From contig NZ_WJIE01000010.1 of assembly GCF_009649845.1 (NCBI RefSeq), forward strand, positions 186,001 through 250,000: DNA of 64,000 nucleotides. The letters run 5' to 3'. The notes under the pieces were generated by a model. The model was given only the letters and a program-made list of their open reading frames with translations. It was not told the origin of the DNA and made no database searches. Numbering within the stretch: position 1 is the first letter of the stretch; the number at the start of each line of letters is the position of its first letter. Source of the DNA: Polyangium spumosum. Lineage in GTDB: Bacteria > Myxococcota_A > Polyangia > Polyangiales > Polyangiaceae. Below are positions 34,647-44,342 of the stretch, piece by piece. Made by a program: the position numbers and the translations under genes.

Positions 34647-37600
34647 ATGAACATCACCTCGAAGCACCAGGAAGAGCTACCACGCGATCAGCCCAATGAC
34701 CGGGCGGTGACGGTCTGGGGGATGATCACGAAGCAGGCGAGGGCGCATCCGGAGCGGACGGCAATCATTGATGGTGTGACGGAGATCGATTACGAACGCC
34801 TGACGAATCGGGCGAACGCGATTGCAGGCGAGCTCGTGGCGCGGGGCGTGGAGCCGGGGTCGCTGGTCGGCGTGTGCATGCGCCGCACGTGGGAGCTCGT
34901 GGCGACGCTTGTCGGGGTATTACGAGCGGGGTGTACGTACGTGCCGCTGGATCCGGCGTATCCGCGGGAGCGTGTGCGCTACATGCTGGAGCACGCCCGT
35001 GCAAGGGGCGCCATCGTGGACCACGCGGAGATGGCAGCGCTCTGCGAGGGGGTGCCCGAGCTCGTACGGCTCGAGGAAATCGGGGAGCGGACGGCGGACG
35101 GCGTGGCTGGGCCTTCGGCGCGGGACCTCGCGTATGTCATCTACACCTCGGGCTCGACAGGGCGACCGAAGGGGGTCGCCGTCGAGCATCGAAGCGTCGT
35201 CGCGATGAGCCGGTCCATGCGCGAATTGCTGGATGACGAGGAGCTCTCGGGTGTGCTCGCGGCGACCTCCATCTGCTTCGATCCCTCGGTCATGGAGATC
35301 CTGGGCACGTTGTCGCTCGGCGGGACGGTGGTGCTTTCGGAGAACGTGCTGAAGCTCCTGGAGTTGCCGTCGGCGAACCGGGTGAGGACGTGTATCATGG
35401 TGCCGTCGGCGATGCAGGTTTTGCTCGCGACCGGACGGCTGCCCGAGGGAATCCGGTGCCTCGTCTTTGGAGGCGAAGTGCTGAAACGGTCGCTGGTGGA
35501 GAAGCTCCACGCGCTCGCGCCGCGGCCGCGGGTGGTGAACGTCTATGGGCCGACCGAGGGGACGGTCTATGCGACGGCGACCGAGGTCTCCGCAGGCGTG
35601 GAGACGATCACGATTGGCCATTCGATCGCGAGCGCTCGGTCCTACATCCTGAACGATTCCATGCAGCGGGTTCCCGCCGGGGTCCCGGGAGAGCTGTATC
35701 TGGGGGGAGACCAGCTCGCGCGTGGGTACCTGCACGACGAGGAGCTCACGAAGGAGCGGTTCATCGAGGTGAATCCGGCCGGGCCCATCCCGGAGGAGCG
35801 GCTGTACAGGACAGGAGATCTATGCCGGTGGAGGGAAGACGGCGAGATCGAGTTCCTGGGCCGGGTCGACCAGCAGGTGAAGATCCGAGGCTTCCGGGTG
35901 GAGCTCGAAGAGATCGAGTCGACGCTGGAGTCGATGGAAGGCGTGAGCGGCGCAGCGGCGGCGGTCGTGGACGGGGGAGGCGACCAGAAGATACTCGTGG
36001 TGTATGTCGTGACGCGGGACGAGGCGGTGACGCGTGAGGCGGCGCGAGCGTACCTGGCCGAGCGGCTGCCCAGGTACATGTTGCCTCAGGTCGTGATGCA
36101 CCTCGACGAGCTGCCCCGGTTGCCGAGCGGCAAGCTCGACCGCAAAGAGCTCCCGAAACCGGAGGTCCGTTGCGCCGGCGCCGACGTCACGAGCGACGCC
36201 GGCGGCCTGGCGCGCCGTCTGGCGGGTCTTTCGAGGGACGAGAGGCATGCGGCCCTGTTATCGATCATCCGGGGCGAAATCGCCTCTCTCCTCCGTCTTC
36301 GTGCGCCCGAGCAAGTACCGCCGGACCGCCCCCTCGACGAGCTGGGCCTCGACTCGTTGATCGCGGTGGAGCTCAGCAATCGGCTCGCCGCGATCACAGG
36401 TCAAAAGATGCCGGCGTCCGCGGTCATCGAGCGCTCGACGCCCGCGGGCCTGGCCAATGACGTCCTCGATTCGATGGGGAGCGCCACGGAGCAAACGTCG
36501 ACGAAGAAGGCACGAGCTGGAGCCGCCGATACACTCGGTCGATTTCAGGCGCAGCTTCAGTCCAGCCACCCGCCCTTCCTGGCCGCGAAGGCGCCCTCCT
36601 GGTCCGCGACCGACAAGGCCACGCTCGTCCGGGAGCTCAAGCGCCTGGTCGGCCGTGCCGGCCGCGACCCCTACAGCAAGCTGCTACGTACGGGGAGCGC
36701 GCACAGAGGTATCGTCGCCCATGCAGACACCGGGGAAGAGCGCGAGGCCATCATCTGGACCACCAACCTGTACCTCGGCCTGAACCGTGATCCGGAGGTC
36801 ATCCAGGAGGCCAGGGCTGCCCTGGAGCGCTTTGGCGCCGGAATGGGGACATCCGCAGCGGCATCCGGCCTGACCGATCTCCATCTGGAGTTCGAACGAG
36901 CCTTTGCCGAGCTGGTGGGCAAACCTGCCGCATGCCTGTTTCCCACGGGGTTCACCGCGAATGTCGGCGTCGTCGCGAGCCTGCTCGGCGAAAACGATGT
37001 CATCGTGATGGATCAGCTCTGCCACGCCTCCATCGTCGACGGCGCTCGGCTCTGCGGCGCGACGATGAGGACGTTCCAGCACAACAATCCATCCGACCTG
37101 GAGTCGGTCCTCGCGGCCGTCGCGTCGCCCTACCGAACGGTCCTCGTCGTCCTCGAGAGCGTGTACAGCATGGGCGAGGGGACAGCGCCGGTATCGGACA
37201 TCGTGCGCGTGGCGAAAAAATACGATGCGCTCGTCCTCGTGGACGAAGCCCATTCCTTCGGTTTTTATGGCCCACGAGGCGCCGGCCTTTGCGCGGATCG
37301 AGGTGTCACCGACGAGGTGGACTTCATCATGACGACCCTCAGCAAGTCGCTCGGGAGCCTCGGGGGTGTCGTCGCCGCCCGGGAGGAGCACATCGCCCTG
37401 CTGAAGTCGTCCGCGAGATCCTATATCTTCCAGGCGTCCGCCAGCCCTGCCGATATCGCGGCGGCGCTCGCCGCCTTGCGCCGCCTCCGCGCGGACGACA
37501 CGCTGCGAGAGCGCCTGTGGGGGACGACCACCTACATGCGGAGGCGGTTCTCCGAGGCTGGGTATGATCTCGGGACGGGAGACGGCCCCATCGTCACTCC

Positions 37601-38261
37601 GCATTTTGCCGATAAAGACAAGCTCTATGCGATCGTCCACGGCCTGTACGCGCGTGGTGTTCACACGGCGGCTGTCACGTACCCCATCGTGGAGAGCGGA
37701 CGTGGTCGCCTGAGGTTCATCTGCTCGGCTTCGCACACACGAGAGGACGTCGACAGGACGCTCGAGGCCCTCATCGATGCGGAGCGCGAAGTCGAGGCGG
37801 GCCTATCGGGTGGAAGTCGTCACGTCGCTCGTGCGGCTGGCCAGCGAGCCGGAGATGGGTCGAGGCGAGCCGACGTGGAGGCATGGGCCAAAGCCTTTTC
37901 TGCCTACGTGAAGGAGACGCTGGCCAGGGCCCCTGGCCCGACGCCGGATCTCGCCGTGTCCGTCGGGCTTCCCGATCAAAACACGCCGATCACGATCGTG
38001 ATCCATGCGCGAGACGTCACGCTGCGTGATCCCGGGACAACGGCGTTGCCGCTCTGCACATTGCTCCCCGTGGACAACCAGGCGGTCTCGAGCTTGTGCT
38101 CGTCCGATGTGCAGGGACTTCTTCACGACATTTGCAAGGGCACATGCGTGCTGAGCGGCCAGGTCGAGCCGTTCATCTGGCTCATGGGGCGAATGGTCGA
38201 CTGGCAACGTGATCAGCCGTCACCGAGCTCCGTCGTGGTGCGGAACCCGAAGCCCGAGTAG
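34647..38261 (+). CDS. NRPS-like adenylation-PCP-alpha-oxoamine synthase megaprotein
   Basis: 1204 aa in one frame. Adenylation domain ~15-515: [11 protein letters not shown] (A3), [10 protein letters not shown] (A5), YRTGDLCRW (A7), FRVELEEIE (A8) and [11 protein letters not shown] (A10). A peptidyl-carrier domain follows (~540-620, [12 protein letters not shown], Ser near 570). A PLP-dependent alpha-oxoamine synthase of the KBL/AONS/SPT family covers ~690-1085 ([16 protein letters not shown] near 866; [13 protein letters not shown], Lys near 900). The last ~110 residues resemble an SCP2-like lipid-binding fold (tentative). It should load an acyl or aminoacyl group on the PCP and condense it decarboxylatively with an amino acid to an amino-ketone. 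There is no condensation or thioesterase domain and no other biosynthetic gene nearby. Confidence 0.88.
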   Translation: MNITSKHQEELPRDQPNDRAVTVWGMITKQARAHPERTAIIDGVTEIDYERLTNRANAIAGELVARGVEPGSLVGVCMRRTWELVATLVGVLRAGCTYVPLDPAYPRERVRYMLEHARARGAIVDHAEMAALCEGVPELVRLEEIGERTADGVAGPSARDLAYVIYTSGSTGRPKGVAVEHRSVVAMSRSMRELLDDEELSGVLAATSICFDPSVMEILGTLSLGGTVVLSENVLKLLELPSANRVRTCIMVPSAMQVLLATGRLPEGIRCLVFGGEVLKRSLVEKLHALAPRPRVVNVYGPTEGTVYATATEVSAGVETITIGHSIASARSYILNDSMQRVPAGVPGELYLGGDQLARGYLHDEELTKERFIEVNPAGPIPEERLYRTGDLCRWREDGEIEFLGRVDQQVKIRGFRVELEEIESTLESMEGVSGAAAAVVDGGGDQKILVVYVVTRDEAVTREAARAYLAERLPRYMLPQVVMHLDELPRLPSGKLDRKELPKPEVRCAGADVTSDAGGLARRLAGLSRDERHAALLSIIRGEIASLLRLRAPEQVPPDRPLDELGLDSLIAVELSNRLAAITGQKMPASAVIERSTPAGLANDVLDSMGSATEQTSTKKARAGAADTLGRFQAQLQSSHPPFLAAKAPSWSATDKATLVRELKRLVGRAGRDPYSKLLRTGSAHRGIVAHADTGEEREAIIWTTNLYLGLNRDPEVIQEARAALERFGAGMGTSAAASGLTDLHLEFERAFAELVGKPAACLFPTGFTANVGVVASLLGENDVIVMDQLCHASIVDGARLCGATMRTFQHNNPSDLESVLAAVASPYRTVLVVLESVYSMGEGTAPVSDIVRVAKKYDALVLVDEAHSFGFYGPRGAGLCADRGVTDEVDFIMTTLSKSLGSLGGVVAAREEHIALLKSSARSYIFQASASPADIAAALAALRRLRADDTLRERLWGTTTYMRRRFSEAGYDLGTGDGPIVTPHFADKDKLYAIVHGLYARGVHTAAVTYPIVESGRGRLRFICSASHTREDVDRTLEALIDAEREVEAGLSGGSRHVARAAGQRAGDGSRRADVEAWAKAFSAYVKETLARAPGPTPDLAVSVGLPDQNTPITIVIHARDVTLRDPGTTALPLCTLLPVDNQAVSSLCSSDVQGLLHDICKGTCVLSGQVEPFIWLMGRMVDWQRDQPSPSSVVVRNPKPE

Positions 38262-39094
38262 AGGTTGATCAGCCGGTCCGCGATGCCCATCCCGCCGGCC
38301 TGGAGCTTCGCCTTGTCGCGCACCACGGCGCCGATACGCCGCATCCACGCGAGCTCCTCCTCGCTCATCGGCCCCTCTTCCAGCGCCTTCAGCGCCTCGT
38401 CGATCTGCGCCTTGTCCTTCGGCCCCGCCCAGCAGGCGCCGATGTTCGGGCTCGTGAGCGCGAATCGGTAACAGTCCGCGGCGCGCGGCAGGCGCTCGCC
38501 TGCGGGGACGAGCTTGCGATTGAGGAGCTGGCCCCACGAGGTCGAGGTGTAGGTGACGACTCCAGGTCGCGGATCGGTCAAATGCGGGAACACGTCCCTG
38601 TCCGCGCCGGGGTGGGCCGCGTTGTAGCGGAGCATCAAAAGGTCGATGCGGGAATCACGGGCGAGGTGCTTGAAGGCGGGGCGGTTGTGGCAGGAGACCA
38701 TCACCTTGCGCGCGCGGCCGCGGCGCACGAGATCAGCGGCGGCGTCGAGGATCGCGTCCTTCGGCGGCAGGTTCCACCAGCCGAGCAAGAGGACGTCCGC
38801 GTAGTCCGTCTCCAGCTTGCGGAGCGCCTTTTCGAGGGATTTGCCGATCCCGGTCGGCGAGCGCGAGTAGCTCTGGACGACGAGCTTCATCCGCTCGCGG
38901 CTACGCTTTCCGATGCGCTTCAGGCCCTCGCCGAAATCAGGCGCGCGGGTCGAGCCCCAGTAGTAGAAATCGATCCCACGCTCGAAGGCGTACTCCACGT
39001 CGCGACCACTGGCGCCGTAACTCGCCGCGATTCCGAGGGGCACGACTTCGAGGTCGCTGCGACCAAGGCGGACCGGGGTAAAGGATGCAGGCAT
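38213..39094 (-). CDS. Aldo/keto reductase family protein
   Basis: 293 aa from ATG 39094 with GGAGG upstream (GGAGGATCTTTGCATG). The barrel features of the aldo/keto reductase superfamily are visible: [30 protein letters not shown] (region of catalytic Tyr), [13 protein letters not shown] and a late [15 protein letters not shown] cofactor segment. The usual catalytic D-Y-K-H tetrad is not clearly intact (the strand reads DFYYWG, and the VVQSYSRS strand lacks the usual Lys), so the activity is uncertain. The 3' end overlaps the convergent NRPS-like gene by 49 bp. Confidence 0.82.
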   Translation of the reverse strand: MPASFTPVRLGRSDLEVVPLGIAASYGASGRDVEYAFERGIDFYYWGSTRAPDFGEGLKRIGKRSRERMKLVVQSYSRSPTGIGKSLEKALRKLETDYADVLLLGWWNLPPKDAILDAAADLVRRGRARKVMVSCHNRPAFKHLARDSRIDLLMLRYNAAHPGADRDVFPHLTDPRPGVVTYTSTSWGQLLNRKLVPAGERLPRAADCYRFALTSPNIGACWAGPKDKAQIDEALKALEEGPMSEEELAWMRRIGAVVRDKAKLQAGGMGIADRLINLYSGFGFRTTTELGDG

Positions 39095-39219
39095 GCAAAG
39101 ATCCTCCGGCGGCGAAGGTGGCACGGAGGAGCGGAGCTGTAAAGGCAGGTCTCGCCCGCGCCTCCGGCCTCCAGATCCTCCGCGGGGCGCGCCGATCTCG
39201 GGAGGGACGACCTCAGGGC

Positions 39220-39584
39220 CTGAGCATTGGTCTCATCCTGGAGGCGTGGGAGCCGGGGCGCCGCCCCGGACCCCGCGGGGGCTACGCGCCCCTCGACCCG
39301 CGCCAGGGCAAGCCCTGGACCGGGGGTTGAAAAACTGCGCTCCGCGCAGTTTTTCAAACGGGCCGACGAAGAGGCCGGGTTGCCAGCAGAACCAGCAGCG
39401 CGGCTGTCTCGGCTGGCAGGGTCGTTGTTGGTCTTGACTGCGGCTGTTCGATGAACTGCGCGGAGCGCAGTTCATCGACAAAAGGTCCAGCGCCTGCGCT
39501 GGTCCGGGTCCAGGGGCGGATAGCCCCGGTGGGGCCTGGGGCAAAGCCCCAGCGAAGCGCCTGCACGATGAGACCCATGCTCAG
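39220..39584. mobile_element. Non-autonomous MITE-like palindromic element with 9-bp target duplication
   Basis: The ends are inverted repeats of 27 bp with 24 matches: left 39220-39246 begins CTGAGCATTGGTCTCATC, and the right complement (39584-39558) begins CTGAGCATGGGTCTCATC. Direct repeats CCTCAGGGC flank it exactly at 39211-39219 and 39585-39593, as expected of a transposition target duplication. Inside, each arm carries a GGGGC hairpin, a CCAGGGCAAGCCCTGG-type hairpin and a long stem (14 bp, arms at 39327-39340 and 39344-39357; 39448-39461 and 39465-39478). It has no coding capacity. It sits against the stop codon of the ricin-type lectin gene; the duplicated 9-mer contains that stop. 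Confidence 0.85.
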
Positions 39585-39586
39585 CC

Positions 39587-40168
39587 TCAGGGCAGGTCCT
39601 GCCAGAGCTGGTTCACGCCGGCGCCGACGAGCTGCACCCGGGCGGGCGTCCCTGCGGCGCCTCCATGCAAGCAGAGCAAGGGGCTATGATTCGCGATGTA
39701 CATCCGACGCGGGGCCGCGGTGGCCATCCTCCAGCGACGGGCGCCCGGCGCGCCGCAGGGGCCCATGAATGCGATCGACCCGGGCCGGATCGTCTCGCCG
39801 GCGACGGTGAGACATCTGCCGAGCTGCTGGGGGTTGCGCGAACGGATGATGTGCAGACCATTTGCGAGCTGGATGATGTCCCACCGGTGGGTGGGCGCGA
39901 CGCTGCAATTCGTGTATCGGGCGATGGGCTCGGAGCCGCTCGTGGACAGGCAGAGGCCCGTCCCGACGTTCCTCAACCGGCGGTTGAATGCGTTCAGAGG
40001 CTGCCCGGTCTCCGCGATTTCGTCGCTGTCCTCCGCGTCCTCCAGCGCGAGCAGCGCCTCGGCGTCCTCCTCGGGCTCGGGCGCCTCGGCGAGGGCCGGG
40101 GCACCGAAGAGCAGCGCAGCGGCGCTCGCCGCGGCCACGAACAAAGCACGGGTCCAATCCTTTTTCAT
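39587..40168 (-). CDS. Secreted ricin-B-type (beta-trefoil) lectin-like protein
   Basis: 193 aa with a signal peptide (ends GAPALAEA) and GAGG before ATG 40168. An acidic ~25-residue segment precedes a RICIN-like domain (~58-193) with the diagnostic spacing of beta-trefoil units: NVGTGLCLSTSG, RWDIIQLANGLHIIRS, GRCLTVAGET and a final ...QLWQDLP, a variant of the QxW motif. Such domains bind sugars. The stop lies inside the 9-bp direct repeat next to the mobile element, so the insertion left the coding sequence intact. Confidence 0.8.
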   Translation of the reverse strand: MKKDWTRALFVAAASAAALLFGAPALAEAPEPEEDAEALLALEDAEDSDEIAETGQPLNAFNRRLRNVGTGLCLSTSGSEPIARYTNCSVAPTHRWDIIQLANGLHIIRSRNPQQLGRCLTVAGETIRPGSIAFMGPCGAPGARRWRMATAAPRRMYIANHSPLLCLHGGAAGTPARVQLVGAGVNQLWQDLP

Positions 40169-40279
40169 CGGTCCTCGCTCTCCCCGCGCAAGCGCGCGGA
40201 TTCGTCGAGCAGGTTGTCGAGCCAGCGGACGCGGCCGTCAATCCGGCGCGGACGGGACGCACGTGCTAGGCTTTCGAAC

Positions 40280-41182
40280 ATGGCTGCACGTGATTTCCAG
40301 TTCGTTCCCATGGGCGAGCGCGCGCCCGAATGCGCCATCTCCTGCGACGGGCTCGTGGCAGGCGCCGCCATCGATCTGAGCCACTGGGCGAAGAACCGGA
40401 CGCCGTCGGCCTTCAAGGCCGACACCTCCGTCGAGATTGCGCTCCGGTTCGTCCACGAGGCCTCGCCCGCGGATGCGCCGTCCATCGTCGTGAACAACCA
40501 TTTCGACGCGGATGGCGTGCTCGCCGTCTGGTCGCTGCTCGAACCGGAGCTCGCCATGGCGCACGCGGGGCTCATCGTCGCGGCGGCCGAGGCGGGGGAT
40601 TTCGACGAGTGGCCGGCCGATGTCCGCGGCATCTGGCTGAACATCGCGATCCGGCGGATGGTCACGCTGAAGCCGGAGGCGAGCGCCTATCCGATCGCGC
40701 TCGGCGCGCTCGGCGAGCTCGTGCGCACCCTCGAGTCGCGCGAGGATCTCTGGGGGACGTCGTTCTCCGCGATCTGCGAGGCCGAACGGCGCGCGCAGGC
40801 CGGGGACGTGGCGGCGTATTCCGTCGGCCCGATCCGCGTCTTCCACCACGGCCCGGGCGTGCCCGAGGTGCCGGGCGCCGTGCTCGCGAAGCTCGGATCC
40901 ACCGCGGAGGGCGTGAAGCGGCTCCTGCTCGCGTTCGAGGAGCCGGATGGCTCGTTCCGTTATCGGTACGAGCTGCCGCGCTGGGCCTGGGCCGATACGG
41001 TCGTGCGGCCCGTGATCCGCGCCCCGAGCCGCCATGTCCTCGCCGCGGGGCTCGGGCCGGAATGGGCGATGAAGGGCGTCGATTTCGGGATGACCGCGCT
41101 CCTGCGCACGACGTCACCGCTCCACGAGGGGCCCCGCGAGATGGCCGAGCGGCTGCGCACGATCGATCCGTTCCCGGCCTGA
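40280..41182 (+). CDS. Hypothetical protein with DHH-phosphoesterase-like HFDADG motif
   Basis: 300 aa from ATG 40280; the longer upstream frame overlaps the opposite lectin gene. [20 protein letters not shown] (HFDADG at 74-79) resembles the first metal-binding motif of DHH-type phosphoesterases (HxNxDxDG), in the right place after a beta-strand. Other DHH motifs are not evident (a single DLSHWAKN and FHHGPG are seen), so the assignment is tentative. I believe similar proteins are annotated only as a domain of unknown function. It has no signal peptide. Its stop abuts the stop of pyrD (TGA/TCA, zero bases between). Confidence 0.6.
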   Translation: MAARDFQFVPMGERAPECAISCDGLVAGAAIDLSHWAKNRTPSAFKADTSVEIALRFVHEASPADAPSIVVNNHFDADGVLAVWSLLEPELAMAHAGLIVAAAEAGDFDEWPADVRGIWLNIAIRRMVTLKPEASAYPIALGALGELVRTLESREDLWGTSFSAICEAERRAQAGDVAAYSVGPIRVFHHGPGVPEVPGAVLAKLGSTAEGVKRLLLAFEEPDGSFRYRYELPRWAWADTVVRPVIRAPSRHVLAAGLGPEWAMKGVDFGMTALLRTTSPLHEGPREMAERLRTIDPFPA

Positions 41183-42277
41183 TCAGCGCGCGTCCCGGCC
41201 GACGAGCTCCGCGATCGAGCCGAGCCCCTCGGCCTGCATCCGCGCGACGATTCCCTCGTGGATCCGCCGCGCGAACGTGGGCCCTTCATACACGAACGCC
41301 GTGTACGCCTGCACCAGCGTCGCTCCCGCGGCGATACGCTCCCACGCGTCGTCCGCGTCCTCCACGCCGCCTGCGGCCACGAGCACGAGCGAATCCCCCA
41401 CGCGGGCGCGGAGCCTGCGCAGCACCACGAGCGCCCGTGCCTTGACGGGCTTGCCCGAGAGGCCACCCGCGCCGATCTCCGAGACCCGCGCCGGATCCGT
41501 CACGAGTCCGTCGCGGCGGATCGTGGTGTTCGTGGCGATGATGCCGTCGAGCCCGAGCTCCCGCGCGAGATCACCGATCGCGTCGATGTCCTCGTCGGCG
41601 AGGTCGGGCGCGATCTTCACGAGCAGCGGCACGCGGCGGGCAGGGCAGGCGCGATCGAGCGCGGCGCGCACCTCCACGAGGATGGGGCGGAGCTTCTCCG
41701 TGGATTGCAGGTCCCGCAGGCCCGGCGTATTCGGCGAGCTCACGTTGACGACGAGGTAATCGGCGTGCGCGGCGAGGCGCTCGGCGCTCGCCACGTAATC
41801 GGCGGCGGCCTCGGATTCGGGCACGACCTTGGTCTTGCCGATGTTCACGCCCACGACCACGCCGCCCGGCTTGCGCTTCTCCAGCCGCTCGGCCGCGCGG
41901 CGCGAGCCTTCGTTGTTGAAGCCCATGCGGTTGACGAGCGCCCGATCCTGCTCCAGCCGAAACAGCCGCGGCCTGGGGTTTCCGCTCTGGGCCTCGCCCG
42001 TCACCGTCCCGATCTCCACGAACGCGAACCCGAGCGCGCCGAGCGCCTCGAAGCCCCGCGCGTCCTTGTCGAACCCCGCGGCGAGCCCGAGCGGCCCCGG
42101 GAAATCGAGGCCGAAGGCCCGCACCGAGAGGCGCGGATCCCGCGGGCCGAGGAGCCGCTTCGCCAGGGCGCGCACGCCCGGGATCGCCATCAGGAAGCGC
42201 AACAAGCCGAAGCCGAGGTGGTGGGCGGTCTCGGCGGACAGGCGGCGGAGGAGCAGGCGGAACAGGAGGCGGTACAT
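41183..42277 (-). CDS. pyrD: Dihydroorotate dehydrogenase, class 2 (quinone-linked)
   Basis: 364 aa. The N-terminal helical extension ([20 protein letters not shown]) is the membrane-association domain of class 2 enzymes. The FMN barrel shows [54 protein letters not shown] (catalytic Ser in SSPNTPGLR) and [11 protein letters not shown] strand ...[20 protein letters not shown] leads to the phosphate site. It oxidises dihydroorotate to orotate in pyrimidine synthesis, passing electrons to quinone at the inner membrane. It is monocistronic; a palindromic repeat element lies just upstream. Confidence 0.95.
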   Translation of the reverse strand: MYRLLFRLLLRRLSAETAHHLGFGLLRFLMAIPGVRALAKRLLGPRDPRLSVRAFGLDFPGPLGLAAGFDKDARGFEALGALGFAFVEIGTVTGEAQSGNPRPRLFRLEQDRALVNRMGFNNEGSRRAAERLEKRKPGGVVVGVNIGKTKVVPESEAAADYVASAERLAAHADYLVVNVSSPNTPGLRDLQSTEKLRPILVEVRAALDRACPARRVPLLVKIAPDLADEDIDAIGDLARELGLDGIIATNTTIRRDGLVTDPARVSEIGAGGLSGKPVKARALVVLRRLRARVGDSLVLVAAGGVEDADDAWERIAAGATLVQAYTAFVYEGPTFARRIHEGIVARMQAEGLGSIAELVGRDAR

Positions 42278-42329
42278 CGGCGGCGGGGCGACGGCATACG
42301 CCGCGGAGGGCGTGCGTCAAGGCTGGAGA

Positions 42330-42665
42330 ACGGAGCGGGGCGCTGCCCCACACCCCGGGAGGGGGCTGTCCGCCCCCTCCACCCCGGACCAGGCACGGCC
42401 TGGACCGAAGGTGGATGAACTGCGCGATGCGCAGTTCATCCAACGGGCCCGTGGCAAGACCACGCCGGAGTTGCCCGTGGAGACGGCGACGCTGCACGTC
42501 CCTCAGCCGAGGCGGCAGCGCTGGGCAAGGTCGTCTGCGGTCTTGCATCGGGCCTGTTGCGTAAACCGCGCGGAGCGCGGTTTTCGCACCTTCGGTCCAG
42601 GCCGTGCCTGGTCCGGGTCCAGGGGTGGACAACCCCTGGTCGGGGTCCGGGGTGAAACCCCGGCG
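42330..42665. repeat. Second copy of the palindromic intergenic element family
   Basis: The arms match those of the element at 39220-39584 in order. They hold a GGGGCGCTGCCCC-like hairpin, a CCAGGCACGGCCTGG hairpin present on both sides (near 42390 and 42597), and GGATGAACTGCGC/GCGCAGTTCATCC stems around 42413-42440. A GCGCGG-cored stem lies near 42562-42584. The centre shares ...GGTCGTCTGCGGTCTTG with the first copy. Clear terminal inverted repeats and a target duplication were not found, so this copy looks older or trimmed. It fills the gap between pyrD and the methyltransferase gene. Confidence 0.7.
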
Positions 42666-43388
42666 CTACGCCCTCAGCCGCTCGAGCCGCGCCGCGGCCT
42701 CGCGCATGCGCCCAGGCTCGCGCACGCGCCGCGCGCGAAAGAGCAAGTTGTGCGGGGTCACGGTGGGGGGGACGAAGGCCGTGATCGTCACCTCGTACCC
42801 CGCCGCTTCGAGCCGCAGCGCGCGTTCCGCGTCGACCAGCGACATCACGAACCGCCGCCGCACCTCGGCTTGCCGCGGGATCCCGACGGCTTCGGCCTTC
42901 GCCTCGGCTGCCGCCGCGAACGGCACGCTCGCCGCGTAACAACACGGCACCACGTACATCCACCTGGCCCCCGCGTGGCTCGCCGCGTCGAGGATCGTGT
43001 CCGTCGCCGGGCCACAAGCGTGCAGCGCGACCACGACGTCCGGCGCCTCGGGCCAGAGCGACGCGTCGCCGACGTCGCCTGCCGCGAGCCGGAGCTCGAT
43101 CTTCCTTCCGAGCCGCGCGGCCGCGGCCTCGCATGCTGCGATGCGCGAGGCCTCGCGCTCGATCACGTGGACCCGGGAGAACCCGAGCAGCGCGGCGCCG
43201 ACGAGCCCCACGTACGCCTTGCCCGCGGCCGCGTCCACGACGAGGGCATCTTTGTGGTGACGCTCGATCTCGCCGAGCAACGCGGCCACCTCGATGGACT
43301 TCTTCTGGTCCTCGCGCCGGAGCTTCGTGCCTGCTGCGGCGATGAAGAGCTCGTGCAGGGCTCGCTCGACGGCATCTGGCGTGATCAT
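42666..43388 (-). CDS. SAM-dependent methyltransferase (Methyltransf_32-like)
   Basis: 240 aa. VVDAAAGKAYVGLVGAALL is the glycine loop of a class I methyltransferase, followed by VHVIEREASRIAAC (acidic residue for ribose). VVALHACGPATDTIL and then MYVVPCCYAAS are the HACG...CC(Y/H) motifs typical of the METTL25/Methyltransf_32 group. The substrate is unknown, with RNA or protein possible. Translation ends with TAG at 42666-42668, at the edge of the palindromic element. It is divergent from the acyltransferase gene (66 bp between starts). Confidence 0.85.
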   Translation of the reverse strand: MITPDAVERALHELFIAAAGTKLRREDQKKSIEVAALLGEIERHHKDALVVDAAAGKAYVGLVGAALLGFSRVHVIEREASRIAACEAAAARLGRKIELRLAAGDVGDASLWPEAPDVVVALHACGPATDTILDAASHAGARWMYVVPCCYAASVPFAAAAEAKAEAVGIPRQAEVRRRFVMSLVDAERALRLEAAGYEVTITAFVPPTVTPHNLLFRARRVREPGRMREAAARLERLRA

Positions 43389-43454
43389 GACGCAATCCTA
43401 ACGTTCGTTCGTGGTACGGTGCGGACGTTTCCCAGCCTGGAGATCCGCTTCTTC

Positions 43455-44282
43455 ATGTCGGACCATGATTCCTCGTCGGGGCGAACATCCCTCGCCGCGC
43501 TCTCCTCGGCCGTTCGGTTCGTCGTCGGCTTCACGCTCGTCGCGGTGGCGTCGACGCTGACCCTGCTGCTCGCGCTCCTCCTCCTGCCGTTCCGCGTCCT
43601 TCGCATCAAGCTTTGCAATTATTACGGCAAGATCGTCGGGTATTCGATCACGCGAATCGCGGGCGTCACGCCCGTCCTCCACCACGGCGAGCGAATCAAG
43701 CAGGCGCACCCCGCCATTTACGTCGCGAATCACACCTCCACGCTCGACGCGTTCCTCTCGATCTGGCTCTGCCCGGTGGGCGGGTGTGGCGTGATGAAAA
43801 AGGAGGTCCTCCGGATCCCCTTCTTCGGCCAGCTCTACCTGCTCTCGGGGCACCTGTGGCTCGATCGGGCGAACAAGGGCTCGGCCATCGCGGCGATGTC
43901 CGGCATCGCGAGGACGGTGAAGAAACACGGGCTTTCCATCTGGATCATGCCCGAGGGCACGCGCAGCCGCGACGGGCGGCTCCGGCCGCTCAAGCTCGGC
44001 TTCGTGCACCTCGCGATCGCCACGGGCCTGCCCGTCGTGCCGGTCGTCCTGCACGGCGTGCACAAGAACTGGGTGAAACACACGCTCTACGTGCAGCCCA
44101 CCACCGTGGACATCGAGGTCCTGCCGCCGATCGACACGTCCGCATGGCGCGCGGAGTCGGCGCGGGAGCACGCCGCCGAGGTGTTCGAGGTCTTCGTGGA
44201 GAAGCTGCGCGAGGATCAGAAGCCGCTGCCGGGCGTGCCGGCGGTGGCGGAGAAGGAGAGGGGCGAGCCGGCCGCGGCTTGA
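43455..44282 (+). CDS. 1-acyl-sn-glycerol-3-phosphate acyltransferase (PlsC-like)
   Basis: 275 aa with one or two N-terminal membrane segments (residues 22-45). The acyltransferase signature NHTSTLD (92-98, HX4D with H93 and D98) and the phosphate-binding MPEGTRSRDG motif are both intact, with VPVVLHGVHKNWVK as block IV. It transfers an acyl chain to lysophosphatidic acid at the inner membrane in phospholipid synthesis; related lyso-lipid substrates are possible. A short lipoprotein gene starts 60 bp downstream and may be co-transcribed. Confidence 0.9.
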   Translation: MSDHDSSSGRTSLAALSSAVRFVVGFTLVAVASTLTLLLALLLLPFRVLRIKLCNYYGKIVGYSITRIAGVTPVLHHGERIKQAHPAIYVANHTSTLDAFLSIWLCPVGGCGVMKKEVLRIPFFGQLYLLSGHLWLDRANKGSAIAAMSGIARTVKKHGLSIWIMPEGTRSRDGRLRPLKLGFVHLAIATGLPVVPVVLHGVHKNWVKHTLYVQPTTVDIEVLPPIDTSAWRAESAREHAAEVFEVFVEKLREDQKPLPGVPAVAEKERGEPAAA

Positions 44283-44342
44283 TCCGCTCCCAAAGGTTGC
44301 CGACGCCGGCGGCCCGTGAGAGCATCTCGCTCGGGGAGGCTC

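Noticed and set aside
34186-34699. Open frames through array 2 encoding GRVDRWCGQ-type repeats
   Set aside because: Products of tandem composition; they run into the NRPS-like gene in the wrong frame and lack a start with a ribosome site.
38213-38261. A frameshift or misassembly suspected from the overlap of convergent genes
   Set aside because: Both proteins read through with plausible C-termini and similar overlaps occur elsewhere in the window, so a true overlap is simpler.
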